Origin: Pseudactinotalea suaedae
GTDB lineage: Bacteria > Actinomycetota > Actinomycetes > Actinomycetales > Beutenbergiaceae
Assembly: GCF_009733815.1 (NCBI RefSeq)
Contig: NZ_WNXY01000006.1
Location: forward strand, 62,001 to 126,000
Reading direction: 5' to 3'
DNA length: 64,000 bases
The notes below the pieces were generated by a model, which saw nothing but the letters and a program-made list of their open reading frames with translations, made no database searches and was not told the DNA's origin. The translations under genes were made by a program, and so were the position numbers. Shown piece by piece: positions 16,810 through 25,559 of the stretch. Position 1 is the stretch's first letter. Every line of letters starts with the position of its first letter.

Positions 16810-17988
16810 GTGGACCTGTTCGAGTACCAGGCGCGTGACATGTTCGAGAAGCACGGTGTCCCCGTGCTCCGCGGCATCGTCGCGACCACCCCCGAGAGCG
16901 CAGCCGAAGCAGCGCAGGAGCTGTTGCCGGCCGATGGCGGCGTCGTCGTCGTCAAGGCTCAGGTCAAGACCGGGGGCCGCGGCAAGGCCGGCGGCGTCAA
17001 GATCGCCAGGTCGGTCGAGGAGGCAGGCGCGCGCGCCAGCGAGATACTTGGCCTGGACATCAAGGGCCACACCGTGCACCGCGTGATGGTGGCCGAGGGT
17101 GCCGACATCGCCGAGGAGTACTACTTCTCGGTGCTGCTGGACCGCTCGAACCGGAACTACCTCGCCATGTGCTCGGTCGAGGGCGGTGTGGAGATCGAGC
17201 AGCTCGCCGTCGAGCGTCCCGAGGCGCTCGCCCGCGTCGCCGTCGACCCCATCGTGGGCATCGACGAGGCCAAGGCGCTCGAGATCGTCGAGACCGCCGG
17301 TTTCGCCGAGGAGCTGAAGGCACCGGTCGCCGACGTCATCCGCAGCCTCTGGACCGTCTTCACCGAGGAGGACGCCACGCTGGTCGAGGTGAACCCGCTG
17401 GTCCGCACGGGCGCCGGCGACATCGTCGCGCTCGACGGCAAGGTCACGCTCGACGACAACGCCTCGGAGGTCCGCCACCCCGACCACGCCGCGCTGGAGG
17501 ACAAGGCCGAGACCGACCCGCTCGAGGCCAGGGCCAAGGAGAACGGGCTCAACTACGTCAAGCTCGACGGCGAGGTCGGCATCATCGGCAACGGTGCGGG
17601 GCTCGTGATGAGCACGCTCGACGTCGTGGCCGGCGCCGGCGAGAAGCACGGCGGCGTCAAGCCCGCCAACTTCCTCGACATCGGCGGCGGCGCGAACGCG
17701 CAGGTCATGGCCAACGGGCTCGACGTCATTCTGCACGACCCGCAGGTCAAGAGCGTGTTCGTCAACGTCTTCGGCGGCATCACGGCGTGCGACGAGGTGG
17801 CCAAGGGCATCGTCGGCGCGCTGGAGATCCTCGGCGACGAGGCCACGAAGCCGCTGGTGGTGCGGCTCGACGGCAACAACGTCGACCTCGGCCGCGCGAT
17901 CCTGGCGGAGGCGAACCATCCGCTGGTGACCCTCGCCGAGACCATGGACGGCGGCGCCGACAAGGCAGCCGAGCTGGCCAACGCCTGA
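16810..17988 (+). CDS. sucC: Succinyl-CoA ligase, beta subunit
   Basis: 392 residues, close to the family's usual 385-400. It converts succinyl-CoA plus ADP/GDP and phosphate to succinate and NTP in the TCA cycle, in a complex with SucD. It shows the ATP-grasp N-terminal region ([35 protein letters not shown]), the metal-binding EVNPLV motif, and the C-terminal CoA-ligase-like domain with [10 protein letters not shown] and [12 protein letters not shown]. The GTG start is preceded by GGAAGG. sucD follows after a 44-nt gap in the same unit. Confidence 0.97.
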   Translation: MDLFEYQARDMFEKHGVPVLRGIVATTPESAAEAAQELLPADGGVVVVKAQVKTGGRGKAGGVKIARSVEEAGARASEILGLDIKGHTVHRVMVAEGADIAEEYYFSVLLDRSNRNYLAMCSVEGGVEIEQLAVERPEALARVAVDPIVGIDEAKALEIVETAGFAEELKAPVADVIRSLWTVFTEEDATLVEVNPLVRTGAGDIVALDGKVTLDDNASEVRHPDHAALEDKAETDPLEARAKENGLNYVKLDGEVGIIGNGAGLVMSTLDVVAGAGEKHGGVKPANFLDIGGGANAQVMANGLDVILHDPQVKSVFVNVFGGITACDEVAKGIVGALEILGDEATKPLVVRLDGNNVDLGRAILAEANHPLVTLAETMDGGADKAAELANA

Positions 17989-18032
17989 CCCGCCCCCTTT
18001 CGAACCGCGCAGCTGCAGAGAGCGAACCAGCC

Positions 18033-18926
18033 ATGTCGATCTACCTCAACAAGGACTCGAAGATCATCGTCCAGGGCATCACCGGCGGGATGGGTGCCAA
18101 GCACACCGCGCTGATGCTCGACTCCGGCGCCCAGATCGTCGGCGGTGTGAACGCTCGCAAGGCGGGCACCACCGTGACCCACAAGGACCACGAGGGCAAC
18201 GACGTCACGTTGCCGGTGTACGCGACCGTCACGGAGGCGATGGCCGAGACCGGCGCCGACGTGTCGGTGCTGTTCGTGCCGCCGGCGTTCACCAAGGACG
18301 CCGCGATCGAGGCGATCGACGCCGAGATGCCGCTGATCGTCGTCATCACCGAGGGCGTGCCGGTGCAGGACTCCGCCGAGGTGTTCGCCTACCTGCAGGG
18401 CAAGAAGACCCGCATGATCGGCCCGAACTGCCCCGGCATCATCACCCCGGGCGAGTCGCTGGCCGGCATCACCCCGCACACCATCACCGGCAAGGGGCCG
18501 ATCGGGCTGGTGTCGAAGTCGGGCACCCTGACCTACCAGATGATGTACGAGCTGAAGGACCTCGGGTTCTCCACGGCGATCGGCATCGGCGGCGACCCGG
18601 TCATCGGCACCACCCACATCGACGCCCTCGAGGCCTTCGAGAACGACCCCGAGACGCAGGTCATCGTCATGATCGGCGAGATCGGTGGCGACGCCGAGGA
18701 GCGCGCGGCGGCGTACATCTCCGAGCACGTGACCAAGCCGGTCGTCGGCTACGTCGCAGGGTTCACCGCCCCCGAGGGCAAGACCATGGGCCACGCCGGT
18801 GCGATCGTGTCCGGCTCCGCCGGCACCGCGCAGGCCAAGAAGGAAGCGCTCGAGGCCGCCGGCGTCAAGGTCGGCCAGACCCCGAGCGAGACCGCCGAGC
18901 TCGTCCGCGAGATCCTCCAGGGCTGA
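18033..18926 (+). CDS. sucD: Succinyl-CoA ligase, alpha subunit
   Basis: 297 residues, normal length. It carries the CoA-binding Rossmann domain ([15 protein letters not shown]) and the ligase domain with the phosphohistidine loop [18 protein letters not shown], the active-site His being residue 254. [12 protein letters not shown] and [10 protein letters not shown] are further family blocks. It partners SucC encoded just upstream. GAGAGCGAACC before ATG 18033 gives a weak ribosome binding site; the subunits are probably co-transcribed. Confidence 0.97.
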   Translation: MSIYLNKDSKIIVQGITGGMGAKHTALMLDSGAQIVGGVNARKAGTTVTHKDHEGNDVTLPVYATVTEAMAETGADVSVLFVPPAFTKDAAIEAIDAEMPLIVVITEGVPVQDSAEVFAYLQGKKTRMIGPNCPGIITPGESLAGITPHTITGKGPIGLVSKSGTLTYQMMYELKDLGFSTAIGIGGDPVIGTTHIDALEAFENDPETQVIVMIGEIGGDAEERAAAYISEHVTKPVVGYVAGFTAPEGKTMGHAGAIVSGSAGTAQAKKEALEAAGVKVGQTPSETAELVREILQG

Positions 18927-18991
18927 CGGCCAACCCAAGCCGCTAGACCCCAGGAATCCCCCCGCCTCCACCCCCACCTCCACCTCCCCAC

Positions 18992-19039
18992 GGTTCGAGG
19001 TAATCGGCCACCGTGGGGCGGCTGCGGATTACCTCGACC
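18992..19039. repeat. Palindromic element A, copy 1
   Basis: Arms GGTTCGAGGTAATC and GATTACCTCGACC enclose about 21 nt. The same arms occur at 19078, 36598, 36671, 37797 and 37895. Confidence 0.85.
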
Positions 19040-19077
19040 GCGGGAAGCCTGGGGGGAGCAGGCGACCCCAACCCACG

Positions 19078-19126
19078 GGTTCGAGGTAATCCGCGGCCCC
19101 CAAAGGGGTGGCGATTACCTCGAACC
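19078..19126. repeat. Palindromic element A, copy 2
   Basis: Arms GGTTCGAGGTAATC and GATTACCTCGAACC are perfect 14-bp complements around a GC-rich loop that itself can pair (GCCCCC/GGGGTGGC). Confidence 0.88.
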
Positions 19127-19201
19127 GGCGCTGGGGCAACGGTCGCCGGGTGCGGGGTCGTCGGTGTGTCGGCGGGGCGGATCGGTGGCTGAGCGCCGAC
19201 C

Positions 19202-20458
19202 ATGGGGGAGATGCCCACGACCCTGCCGCCGACGATCACGCCGCGCGTCGTCGATCACGCCGACGCCACGTCGTCGACCCGCAGCTCCTGGCGCCCACCG
19301 ACGCAGGCGCTGCGCGGGGCGCTCGCGGGGGCCGAGGCAGCGATCGGTTCGTGGCTGGTGGTCGCCGTCGTCGCGATCGCCGGCTACGTCGCCACGGCCG
19401 CGGCGCCTGAGCTCGGCTCGGCCGGGTGGATCGACGCCGCGCGCGTGGGCTCGGCGATCTGGTTGCTGGGCCACGGCGGCGCGCTCAGCTTCGCCGGTGC
19501 CTCGATCACGCTGGTCCCGGTCGGGGTGAGCCTGGTCGCGCTCGCGGGGGTCGCGGCGTCCGTGCGGCGGGTGCGCCCCGCGACCTGGTGGCCTGTCGGC
19601 GCCGCAGTGCTCGCCTACACGGCCCTCGCCGTCGGCTTCGCCGCTCTCGCCGGGACACCCGGGTCGTGGCGCGGTGTGCTCGGCGCCCCGGTCCTCGCCG
19701 CCGCGGGCTGCCTGGTCGCGATGCGCGGACGCATCCCTGCCGACCTCTCGCGCCTGCTCGCACGCATCCCGGCCGCGGTGCGCGCCGGAGTGGGCGCCGG
19801 TGCCCGCGGCGCCGCGATGCTGCTCGCGCTCGGTGCGCTAGCGCTCGTCCTGGCGCTGGTGCTCGGCTTCTCACGCGTCATGGACGTCCACCGCGCCCTG
19901 GTGCCCGACACCGTCTCGAGCGTGATCATCGTGCTCGCCCAGGTGATGCTCGCCCCGACCCTCGTCGTCTGGGTCGTGGGGTTCCTCGCCGGGCCAGGCT
20001 TCGCCGTCGGGCAAGGAACCTCGTTCGCCCCGAGCGGCGTCGACGCCGGTCCGCTCCCGGTGGTGCCGGTGCTGGGCGCGCTGCCCGAGCCGGGCAACCT
20101 GCCGGGCGTGGTCGGGCTCGTCGTCGTGCTCGGGGTTCTCGTCGGTGCGCTCGCCGGCGTGTGGCTGCGGCGTCGCCGCCCGGCTCGGCTCGCCGCGACA
20201 GCGATCGCCGTGGCCGTGACGGCCCTGACGGCGGCGCTCGTCATCGGTGCGCTGGCCGCCGTGTCCTCGGGGTCGGTGGGGCCGGGTCGGATGGCGGAGG
20301 TCGGGCCTGACGCGCTGGCGGTCGGCATCGCCGTGGCGTGGCAGGTGGCCCTCGGAGCCGCGATCACCGCGCTGCTGCTGCACCCGGAGTCCCGGGTGCT
20401 GGCCGGCCGCGGACGGGACGCCGCGCTCGGCTGGTGGCGGACCGCCCGCGAGCGTTAG
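19202..20458 (+). CDS. DUF6350 polytopic membrane protein (PerM-like)
   Basis: 418 residues with about ten hydrophobic helices after a 40-residue soluble N-terminus. The PLPVVPVLGALPEPGNLPG loop and the position between sucCD and purN are typical of actinobacterial DUF6350 proteins, related to mycobacterial PerM, which stabilises the divisome. A cell-division role here is inference. ATG 19202 or ATG 19211 (MPTTLPP) could start it; neither has a good ribosome binding site. It ends in a 4-nt convergent overlap with the next gene. Confidence 0.8.
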   Translation: MGEMPTTLPPTITPRVVDHADATSSTRSSWRPPTQALRGALAGAEAAIGSWLVVAVVAIAGYVATAAAPELGSAGWIDAARVGSAIWLLGHGGALSFAGASITLVPVGVSLVALAGVAASVRRVRPATWWPVGAAVLAYTALAVGFAALAGTPGSWRGVLGAPVLAAAGCLVAMRGRIPADLSRLLARIPAAVRAGVGAGARGAAMLLALGALALVLALVLGFSRVMDVHRALVPDTVSSVIIVLAQVMLAPTLVVWVVGFLAGPGFAVGQGTSFAPSGVDAGPLPVVPVLGALPEPGNLPGVVGLVVVLGVLVGALAGVWLRRRRPARLAATAIAVAVTALTAALVIGALAAVSSGSVGPGRMAEVGPDALAVGIAVAWQVALGAAITALLLHPESRVLAGRGRDAALGWWRTARER

Positions 20459-20961
20459 CCGCCCGACGGGGCGCTCGGGTTCCTCGCCTCGTCCCACTCG
20501 CGCTGACAGCGATCCTGAGCGGCGATCGTGACGGCGCCGTCGCGACACTCCTGGTAGGCGACCTGCTCGTCCCAGAACATGGTGAGCGTCGTCGTCGTCC
20601 CCATCGTGGTCAGCAGGGTGAGCATGAGCCCCCCGATGAGCATCGGCGAGAGCATCCCGGGCCACCGGAGCGTGCGCACCTTGATCAGCGTGCGCACGCC
20701 GTGGACCAGCGCCCCCAGCCCCACGAACGGCGCGACGACCTGCCACGGCACCGGCAGACCACCCGCCAGCAGCGTCAGCATCATGAGCAGACCGAAGACC
20801 ATCGTGCGCCCCGTCACCGACTTCGCCTGCTCGGGGGTGAGCTGAGGTGGCGGCTCCTGCGCACGCTTCTGCTGGCGCTCTGCGCGCTGACGCGGCGGCG
20901 ACTGCGGGTGCCGGGGCGCGCGCGGCTTGTTCGGGTCCGGCGGTGCGTACGGGTTGCTCAC
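20455..20961 (-). CDS. Hypothetical membrane protein with Pro/Gln-rich N-terminus
   Basis: 168 residues. The first 50 are polar and rich in Pro, Arg and Gln (PPRQRAERQQKRAQEPPPQL). Three hydrophobic segments follow (VFGLLMMLTLLAGGLPV; a VVAPFVGLGALVHG region; GGLMLTLLTTMGTTTTLT). A short tail contains two Cys (YQECRDGAVTIAAQDRCQ) that could be disulphide-linked outside the cell. No family is recognised. It is divergent from purN, sharing a 70-bp promoter region, and convergent with the DUF6350 gene. Confidence 0.7.
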   Translation of the reverse strand: MSNPYAPPDPNKPRAPRHPQSPPRQRAERQQKRAQEPPPQLTPEQAKSVTGRTMVFGLLMMLTLLAGGLPVPWQVVAPFVGLGALVHGVRTLIKVRTLRWPGMLSPMLIGGLMLTLLTTMGTTTTLTMFWDEQVAYQECRDGAVTIAAQDRCQREWDEARNPSAPSGG

Positions 20962-21019
20962 GGCGAGAAGTCGGCTCCAGGTGGCTGAACGGAGATTCTG
21001 TCACGAGAGCGAGGGTCAC

Positions 21020-21025
21020 TAGTCT
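21020..21025 (+). promoter_or_regulatory. -10 element of purN
   Basis: TAGTCT ends 8 nt before GTG 21034. This supports GTG 21034, not the upstream TTG 21025, as the start of a leaderless purN transcript. Confidence 0.45.
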
Positions 21026-21033
21026 TGACGTCC

Positions 21034-21645
21034 GTGCCGAACCCCACCCGCGCCGCCGTCCTCGTCTCCGGAGGTGGCAGCAACCTCGCCGCCCTCCTCG
21101 ATGCCACCCGCGACCCGGGTTACGGGGTCGAGATCGTCGTCGTCGGTGCGGACCGCGACTGCGGCGCCCTCGAGGTCGCCGCCTCCGCCGGGGTGCCGTC
21201 CTTCGTGGAGCGGGTCAAGGACCATGCCAGCCGCGAGGAGTGGGACGCCGCACTGACGGCCCGGGTGGCCGCCGCCTCGCCGGACATCGTGATCAGTGCC
21301 GGCTTCCTCAAGCTGGCGGGGGAGTCGTTCCTCGCCGCGTTCGGGGGCCGGTACCTCAACACGCACAACGCGCTGCTGCCCTCCTTCCCCGGCATCCACG
21401 GCCCGCGCGACGCGCTCGAGTACGGCGTCAAGATCGCCGGGGCCACCCTGTTCGTGGTCGACGCCGGGGTCGACACCGGAGCGATCGTGGCCCAGGTCGC
21501 GGTGCCCGTTCTCGACGACGACGACGTCGAGGCCCTCACCGAGCGCATCAAGGTCGCCGAGCGCGACCAGCTCGTCAGCTGGGTGGGCAAGCTCGCGCGG
21601 GAGGGCTTCCGCGTCGAGGGACGCAAGGTCGTGCTCGGCGGCTGA
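21034..21645 (+). CDS. purN: Phosphoribosylglycinamide formyltransferase
   Basis: 203 residues. It transfers the formyl group of 10-formyl-THF to GAR in purine synthesis. Visible motifs are VLVSGGGSNLAALL (phosphate loop), AGFLKLAGESF, the catalytic NTHNALLPSFPGIHG (Asn and His), and VDAGVDTGAIVAQ (Asp). GTG 21034 is preferred because a TAGTCT hexamer lies 8 nt upstream; TTG 21025 would add three residues. Unlike many actinobacteria, purH is not directly behind purN but about 5.5 kb downstream. Confidence 0.95.
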   Translation: MPNPTRAAVLVSGGGSNLAALLDATRDPGYGVEIVVVGADRDCGALEVAASAGVPSFVERVKDHASREEWDAALTARVAAASPDIVISAGFLKLAGESFLAAFGGRYLNTHNALLPSFPGIHGPRDALEYGVKIAGATLFVVDAGVDTGAIVAQVAVPVLDDDDVEALTERIKVAERDQLVSWVGKLAREGFRVEGRKVVLGG

Positions 21646-21656
21646 TCCCGCTCACC

Positions 21657-24416
21657 TCAGATCCGAGGCCGCAGCAGGGCCGCCAGCTCGTGGCGGTCGC
21701 GCACGCCGAGCTTGCGATAGGCGGAGCTCAGGTGGTACTCCACCGTGCGCCGCGACAGGTAGAGGGCTGCTGCCACCTCGGGGTTGCTGGAGCCGTCGGC
21801 CACCGCCATCGCGACCTGGAGCTCCTGCGGTGTCAGCATCGACGCCGGCCCCGCGTCGACGACGCGCCTCTCCCCGCACGCCGCCAGCTCGGCCAGCGCT
21901 CGCCGGGCCCAGGCGTCGGCGCCCAGCCGGCCGAACGTGTCGGCGGCGCCCCGGAGCGGGGTGCGCGCGTCGTGCTTGCGACCGGCACGCCGCAGCCGTT
22001 CACCCCAGCACAGCTCGGTACGCGCCTGGCCGAACGGGTCGCGCAACGGCGCGAACCGCGTGAGCGCTGCCGCGAACGCCTCGTCGATGTCCTCGGTCCC
22101 GACCAGCAGCGCTCGACACCGCGCGAGCTCAGCCAGCGCGCTCGGCCGGTCGGCTGCCTCGGCGTCCCGGCTGAACCGGTCGAGCTCGACGGCGGCCTCG
22201 TCCTCGTGCCGGAGCCGCCACCACGCCTCGATCAGGTCGGCGGAACGGGAGGTGTAGGCCGGTTCCCGCATACCCTCTCGGCGCTCGATCTCGCCGGCCC
22301 TGACCAGGTGGTCGACGGCGTCCTGGGTACGGCCGGCACCCAGGGCGAGCTGACCGAGAGCCACCTCGACCAGGTGGCGGACCAGCGGAAGATCCCCTGC
22401 GGCCGCGGCTCCGACGGCCAGCCGGTCGCGACATGCGGTGTCGGCGCCGCGCGCCGCCAGCAGCAGCGCGTACCGCAACCGGACGAACGCGAGCGGGGCG
22501 AGCAGCCCCGTCGCTGCGCACAGCCGCTCCGCGGTCTCCAGCCCCGCCGCCGCCTTGTCCCAGTCGCCCACGCGGTGGTCGACGTCGGCGAGCGCCGCGA
22601 CGATCACGCCGATCATCCCGACGGCGCCGGTGCGCTGCAACGAGGTGTGCATGCGCTCGAGCACCCGCGCAGCGCCGTCGGGCTCACCGATCCAGCACCG
22701 CACGCTCGCGGCGTGGACCGCAGGCAGTTCCGGGTCGCACAGGGCGGCATCCGTCAGCTCCAGGTCCCAGTCGGAGCGCACCACGGCGCCGGCGCCCGGA
22801 GCGCCGACCATCACGGCCACCATGTCGTCCACGAGCCGGTTCCGCAGCGACGGGCCCGACGCCGGTGTGAGCGCACGGGCGTCGGCCATCACCCGAGCAG
22901 CGTCGCTCCACCGGCCGGCCACCATCAGACCGAGCCCCAGGTCGCCGAGCAGCGCGGCGGCGACGTCGGGCGCCGTCGGGGCCGCCGAGGCGGCGAGGCC
23001 CAGCACGTGGTCGGCGTCCGGTCGCTCGAACGCCGCCCAGCTGGCGGTCACGAGTCGACCGCGCTCGCAGCGCGCGCGTTCTACCGGTCCGACAGAGGCC
23101 TCGACCAGCCCGTCGAAGACGCGCCGCGACGCCGTCGCGTCACCCGCCCGCAGATACGCGCCGGCCGCCCGCGTCAAGCGCGGGGTCGCCACGGCACGGG
23201 TCGTGGAGCGCGAGGCAGCCGCCTCCCATGCACGCCCCGCCTCCGCCGGGGCAGCGCGCGCCTCGGCTGCCGCGGCTGCGGCGGCGAGCGCCTCAGCGAC
23301 CGCGGCGTCGACGCCGTCAGCCATCTCGTGCAGGTGCCACGCCCGGCGGTCCGGCGAGTCCCGGAAGAGCTCCGCCAGCACAGCGTGCCCCCGTCGTCTC
23401 GCGGTCTCACGGGCGCGGCGCTGCACCGCGGACCGCACCAGCGGATGGCTGAACGTGACGCCGTTCCGGTGCAGCAGCACCAGTCCGACCCGTTCGGCGG
23501 GCTCCAGCGCGGCGACGGACAGCCCGACGGCAGCGAGCGCCTGGGCGAGCTCCTCACGGTCGAGCTCGTCGAGGCTGGCGAGGAGCAGCGCCGTCTCGGC
23601 GTCCTCGTCGAGCTCACCGAGCCGGCTGCTGAACAGTCGGTCCAGGGTGGGGCCGGCGGGCAGCGTGGAGGTGAGCGGGACCTCGCCCCGACGTTGCTCC
23701 GGGCGCAGGTCTGCAGGCACCTCGACCAGGGCCAGCGGGAGGCCGGCCGCCACCCTGATCACCTCGTCGGCGACGGCGGGCACCAGCTCCGGATGCGCCG
23801 TGCGGAGCAGCCTACGAGCCTCGTCGTCGCCGAGCGGGCCGAGCTCGACCACGGCGGAGGCGTCGGCGAACGGGTGCGCGTCGGCCATCGGCCGCGTCGC
23901 CAGCACCAGCGCGACCGGGTCGCTGTCGAGCCGGCGTGCCACGAAGCCCAGCGTCTGGATCGTGGCCACATCGAGCCAGTGGACGTCGTCGACGACGACC
24001 AGCAGCGGGCTCTCTTCGGCGAGCGTGGTCAGCAGCGTGTGCACGCCTGCCGCGACCGCGAACTGCTGCGCCGGTGGCGTGCTCGATCGTGCCTGAAGCG
24101 CCAGCGCGGCCCCGACGGCGTCGCGCTGGATGTCCGGCAGCGCCTCGACCCGAGCCCGCACCGGGTGCAGCAGCTGGTGCAAGCCCGCGAACGGCAGCGC
24201 CTGCTCGGCGGGATGACCGGAGGCCCGGAGGAGCTGCACGTCCGGCGTCCCGGCCTCCGACAGCGGACCTGACGGCGACCGAGGCCGCGTCACCGACGAG
24301 ATCAGCTGCTCGAGCAGCCACGACTTGCCCGACCCCGCCTCGCCCTGCACGACCAGCACGCACGCGGCCCCCTCGCGGGCGCGGGCGACGGCCGCCGACA
24401 ACCGGTCGAGCGCCAC
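21657..24416 (-). CDS. Large ATP-binding LuxR-family (LAL) transcription regulator
   Basis: 919 residues. The N-terminal STAND-type ATPase has Walker A GEAGSGKS at 25-32 and Walker B LLVVVDDVHWLD, followed by helical TPR-like repeats. The C-terminal LuxR helix-turn-helix (about 855-915) includes LTPQELQVAMAVADGSSN and SRRTVEYHLSSAYRKLGV. LAL proteins use ATP and an inducer to activate catabolic or secondary-metabolite genes. The start is uncertain. GTG 24416 has no nearby ribosome binding site, and in-frame upstream codons (IIDARS) look like the usual N-terminus. A strong GGCGGAGG lies 18 nt upstream of the GTG without an ATG after it. It is divergent from the lipoprotein gene. Confidence 0.88.
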   Translation of the reverse strand: MALDRLSAAVARAREGAACVLVVQGEAGSGKSWLLEQLISSVTRPRSPSGPLSEAGTPDVQLLRASGHPAEQALPFAGLHQLLHPVRARVEALPDIQRDAVGAALALQARSSTPPAQQFAVAAGVHTLLTTLAEESPLLVVVDDVHWLDVATIQTLGFVARRLDSDPVALVLATRPMADAHPFADASAVVELGPLGDDEARRLLRTAHPELVPAVADEVIRVAAGLPLALVEVPADLRPEQRRGEVPLTSTLPAGPTLDRLFSSRLGELDEDAETALLLASLDELDREELAQALAAVGLSVAALEPAERVGLVLLHRNGVTFSHPLVRSAVQRRARETARRRGHAVLAELFRDSPDRRAWHLHEMADGVDAAVAEALAAAAAAAEARAAPAEAGRAWEAAASRSTTRAVATPRLTRAAGAYLRAGDATASRRVFDGLVEASVGPVERARCERGRLVTASWAAFERPDADHVLGLAASAAPTAPDVAAALLGDLGLGLMVAGRWSDAARVMADARALTPASGPSLRNRLVDDMVAVMVGAPGAGAVVRSDWDLELTDAALCDPELPAVHAASVRCWIGEPDGAARVLERMHTSLQRTGAVGMIGVIVAALADVDHRVGDWDKAAAGLETAERLCAATGLLAPLAFVRLRYALLLAARGADTACRDRLAVGAAAAGDLPLVRHLVEVALGQLALGAGRTQDAVDHLVRAGEIERREGMREPAYTSRSADLIEAWWRLRHEDEAAVELDRFSRDAEAADRPSALAELARCRALLVGTEDIDEAFAAALTRFAPLRDPFGQARTELCWGERLRRAGRKHDARTPLRGAADTFGRLGADAWARRALAELAACGERRVVDAGPASMLTPQELQVAMAVADGSSNPEVAAALYLSRRTVEYHLSSAYRKLGVRDRHELAALLRPRI

Positions 24417-24620
24417 GCTGCGTGCGTCGATGATCCTCCGCCTTCCGCGTGTGGTGGCCCGATGCCGAACCGAGGCTGCCGGAGATCGTCCGGACCTGGT
24501 GCGCCGAGGTCGCCCGTCACCGGTGACGATAGTGCCCGCACACCCCGGTGAGCCTCACCGAGGCGGCGCCGCGGCCCCCCGCCTACCGTCATCGCCAGGA
24601 GCGATCGAGGAGGGGATGGC

Positions 24621-25559
24621 ATGCGCGTGCGTGCGATGTGCTGCATGGCGGCCTTGCTGCTGCTCGCCGGGTGCGGCGGGGCCGACACCTCTGCCGAGGA
24701 GCCGACGACGGCCGACAGCACCACGACGACGGATGCCGCGACGGCAGACGCCGCGACGACCGAAGCCGTGGCCGAGAGCGAGGCGACGTCCGCGTCGACC
24801 GATTCGGTGGACGAGGAGTTCTGCGCGGCGATCGACGACGCCGGCAGCGACCTCAGGCTGCTGCTGGACGGCGGGCTGGCCTCGGAGGAGGTGCTCGCCG
24901 ATCTCGTCGGCGCCTTCACACGCGCAGCGACGGCAGCGGCGGCGATCACGCCACCGGAGGACCTCGCCGGCGACTGGGCGGTGCTCCGTTCCGTGCTGGA
25001 TGCCTACGCCACCGGCCTCGCCGGGATCGACCCCGAGGACGGTGACGCGCTGAACGAGGCCATGGCCGCCGTCGCCGCCGATCGTGACCCGGCCGACTTC
25101 GACGTCATCGCGCAGCTCGGGACCGAGATCGGCGCACGCTGCAACGGCTCCGGCGACGCGAGCGGGGCGGCTGTCGACGTCTGCGCGCTGCTCACCCCGA
25201 CCGAGCTCGCCACCACGTTCGTCGACGGCGCCCCCGCCGGCAGGGGCACGGACTACGGCTCCGGCTACTCCGAGTGCGTCTGGGACGGCGCGGGTGTCGT
25301 GGTCCGGGTCTCGATCCTGCCGATCGCCGACATGGAGACCGACTACCTCGCGTCGATCTCGGATGCCGATCCTGTCGCCGACCTGCCGGGCGGCCTGGTG
25401 ATGGCGGACGTGGTCGGCATCGGGCAGGCGTCCTCCGGTGGGCGGACCGTGGTGTTCGAGTCGGATGCGGGCGGTGTGATGGTCGCCGTCAGGACCGGCG
25501 CCGCCGACGACACCGCTCTCGCCATCGAGCTCGCGACGATCGTGGCGGGTGCGCTGTGA
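24621..25559 (+). CDS. Secreted lipoprotein of unknown function
   Basis: 312 residues. The signal peptide ends in the lipobox LLLLAGC, so C18 is lipidated and the protein sits on the outer face of the membrane. A 45-residue Thr/Ala/Glu-rich linker precedes a folded part with four Cys (EEFCAAIDD, GARCNG, DVCALLTP, SECVWDG) likely forming disulphides. The C-terminal half (DVCALLTPTELATTFVDG) resembles DUF3558/sensor-lipoprotein-like domains with a DVC-LLT motif, but the match is by eye. It overlaps the next gene by 4 nt (GTGA). Confidence 0.8.
   Translation: MRVRAMCCMAALLLLAGCGGADTSAEEPTTADSTTTTDAATADAATTEAVAESEATSASTDSVDEEFCAAIDDAGSDLRLLLDGGLASEEVLADLVGAFTRAATAAAAITPPEDLAGDWAVLRSVLDAYATGLAGIDPEDGDALNEAMAAVAADRDPADFDVIAQLGTEIGARCNGSGDASGAAVDVCALLTPTELATTFVDGAPAGRGTDYGSGYSECVWDGAGVVVRVSILPIADMETDYLASISDADPVADLPGGLVMADVVGIGQASSGGRTVVFESDAGGVMVAVRTGAADDTALAIELATIVAGAL

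Larger units (their letters stand above)
18927..19201. other. Intergenic region between sucD and DUF6350 gene, carrying palindromic repeats
   Basis: 275 bp with no gene. It opens with a C-rich stretch and then holds two copies of a palindromic element of about 48 bp (listed separately). The pair may act as transcription terminators for sucCD. Confidence 0.6.

Noticed and set aside
20847-24272. Plus-strand frame of over 1100 codons
   Set aside because: Antisense to purN-flanking DNA and the LAL regulator, low-complexity Arg/Gly/His composition; a shadow of the real minus-strand gene.
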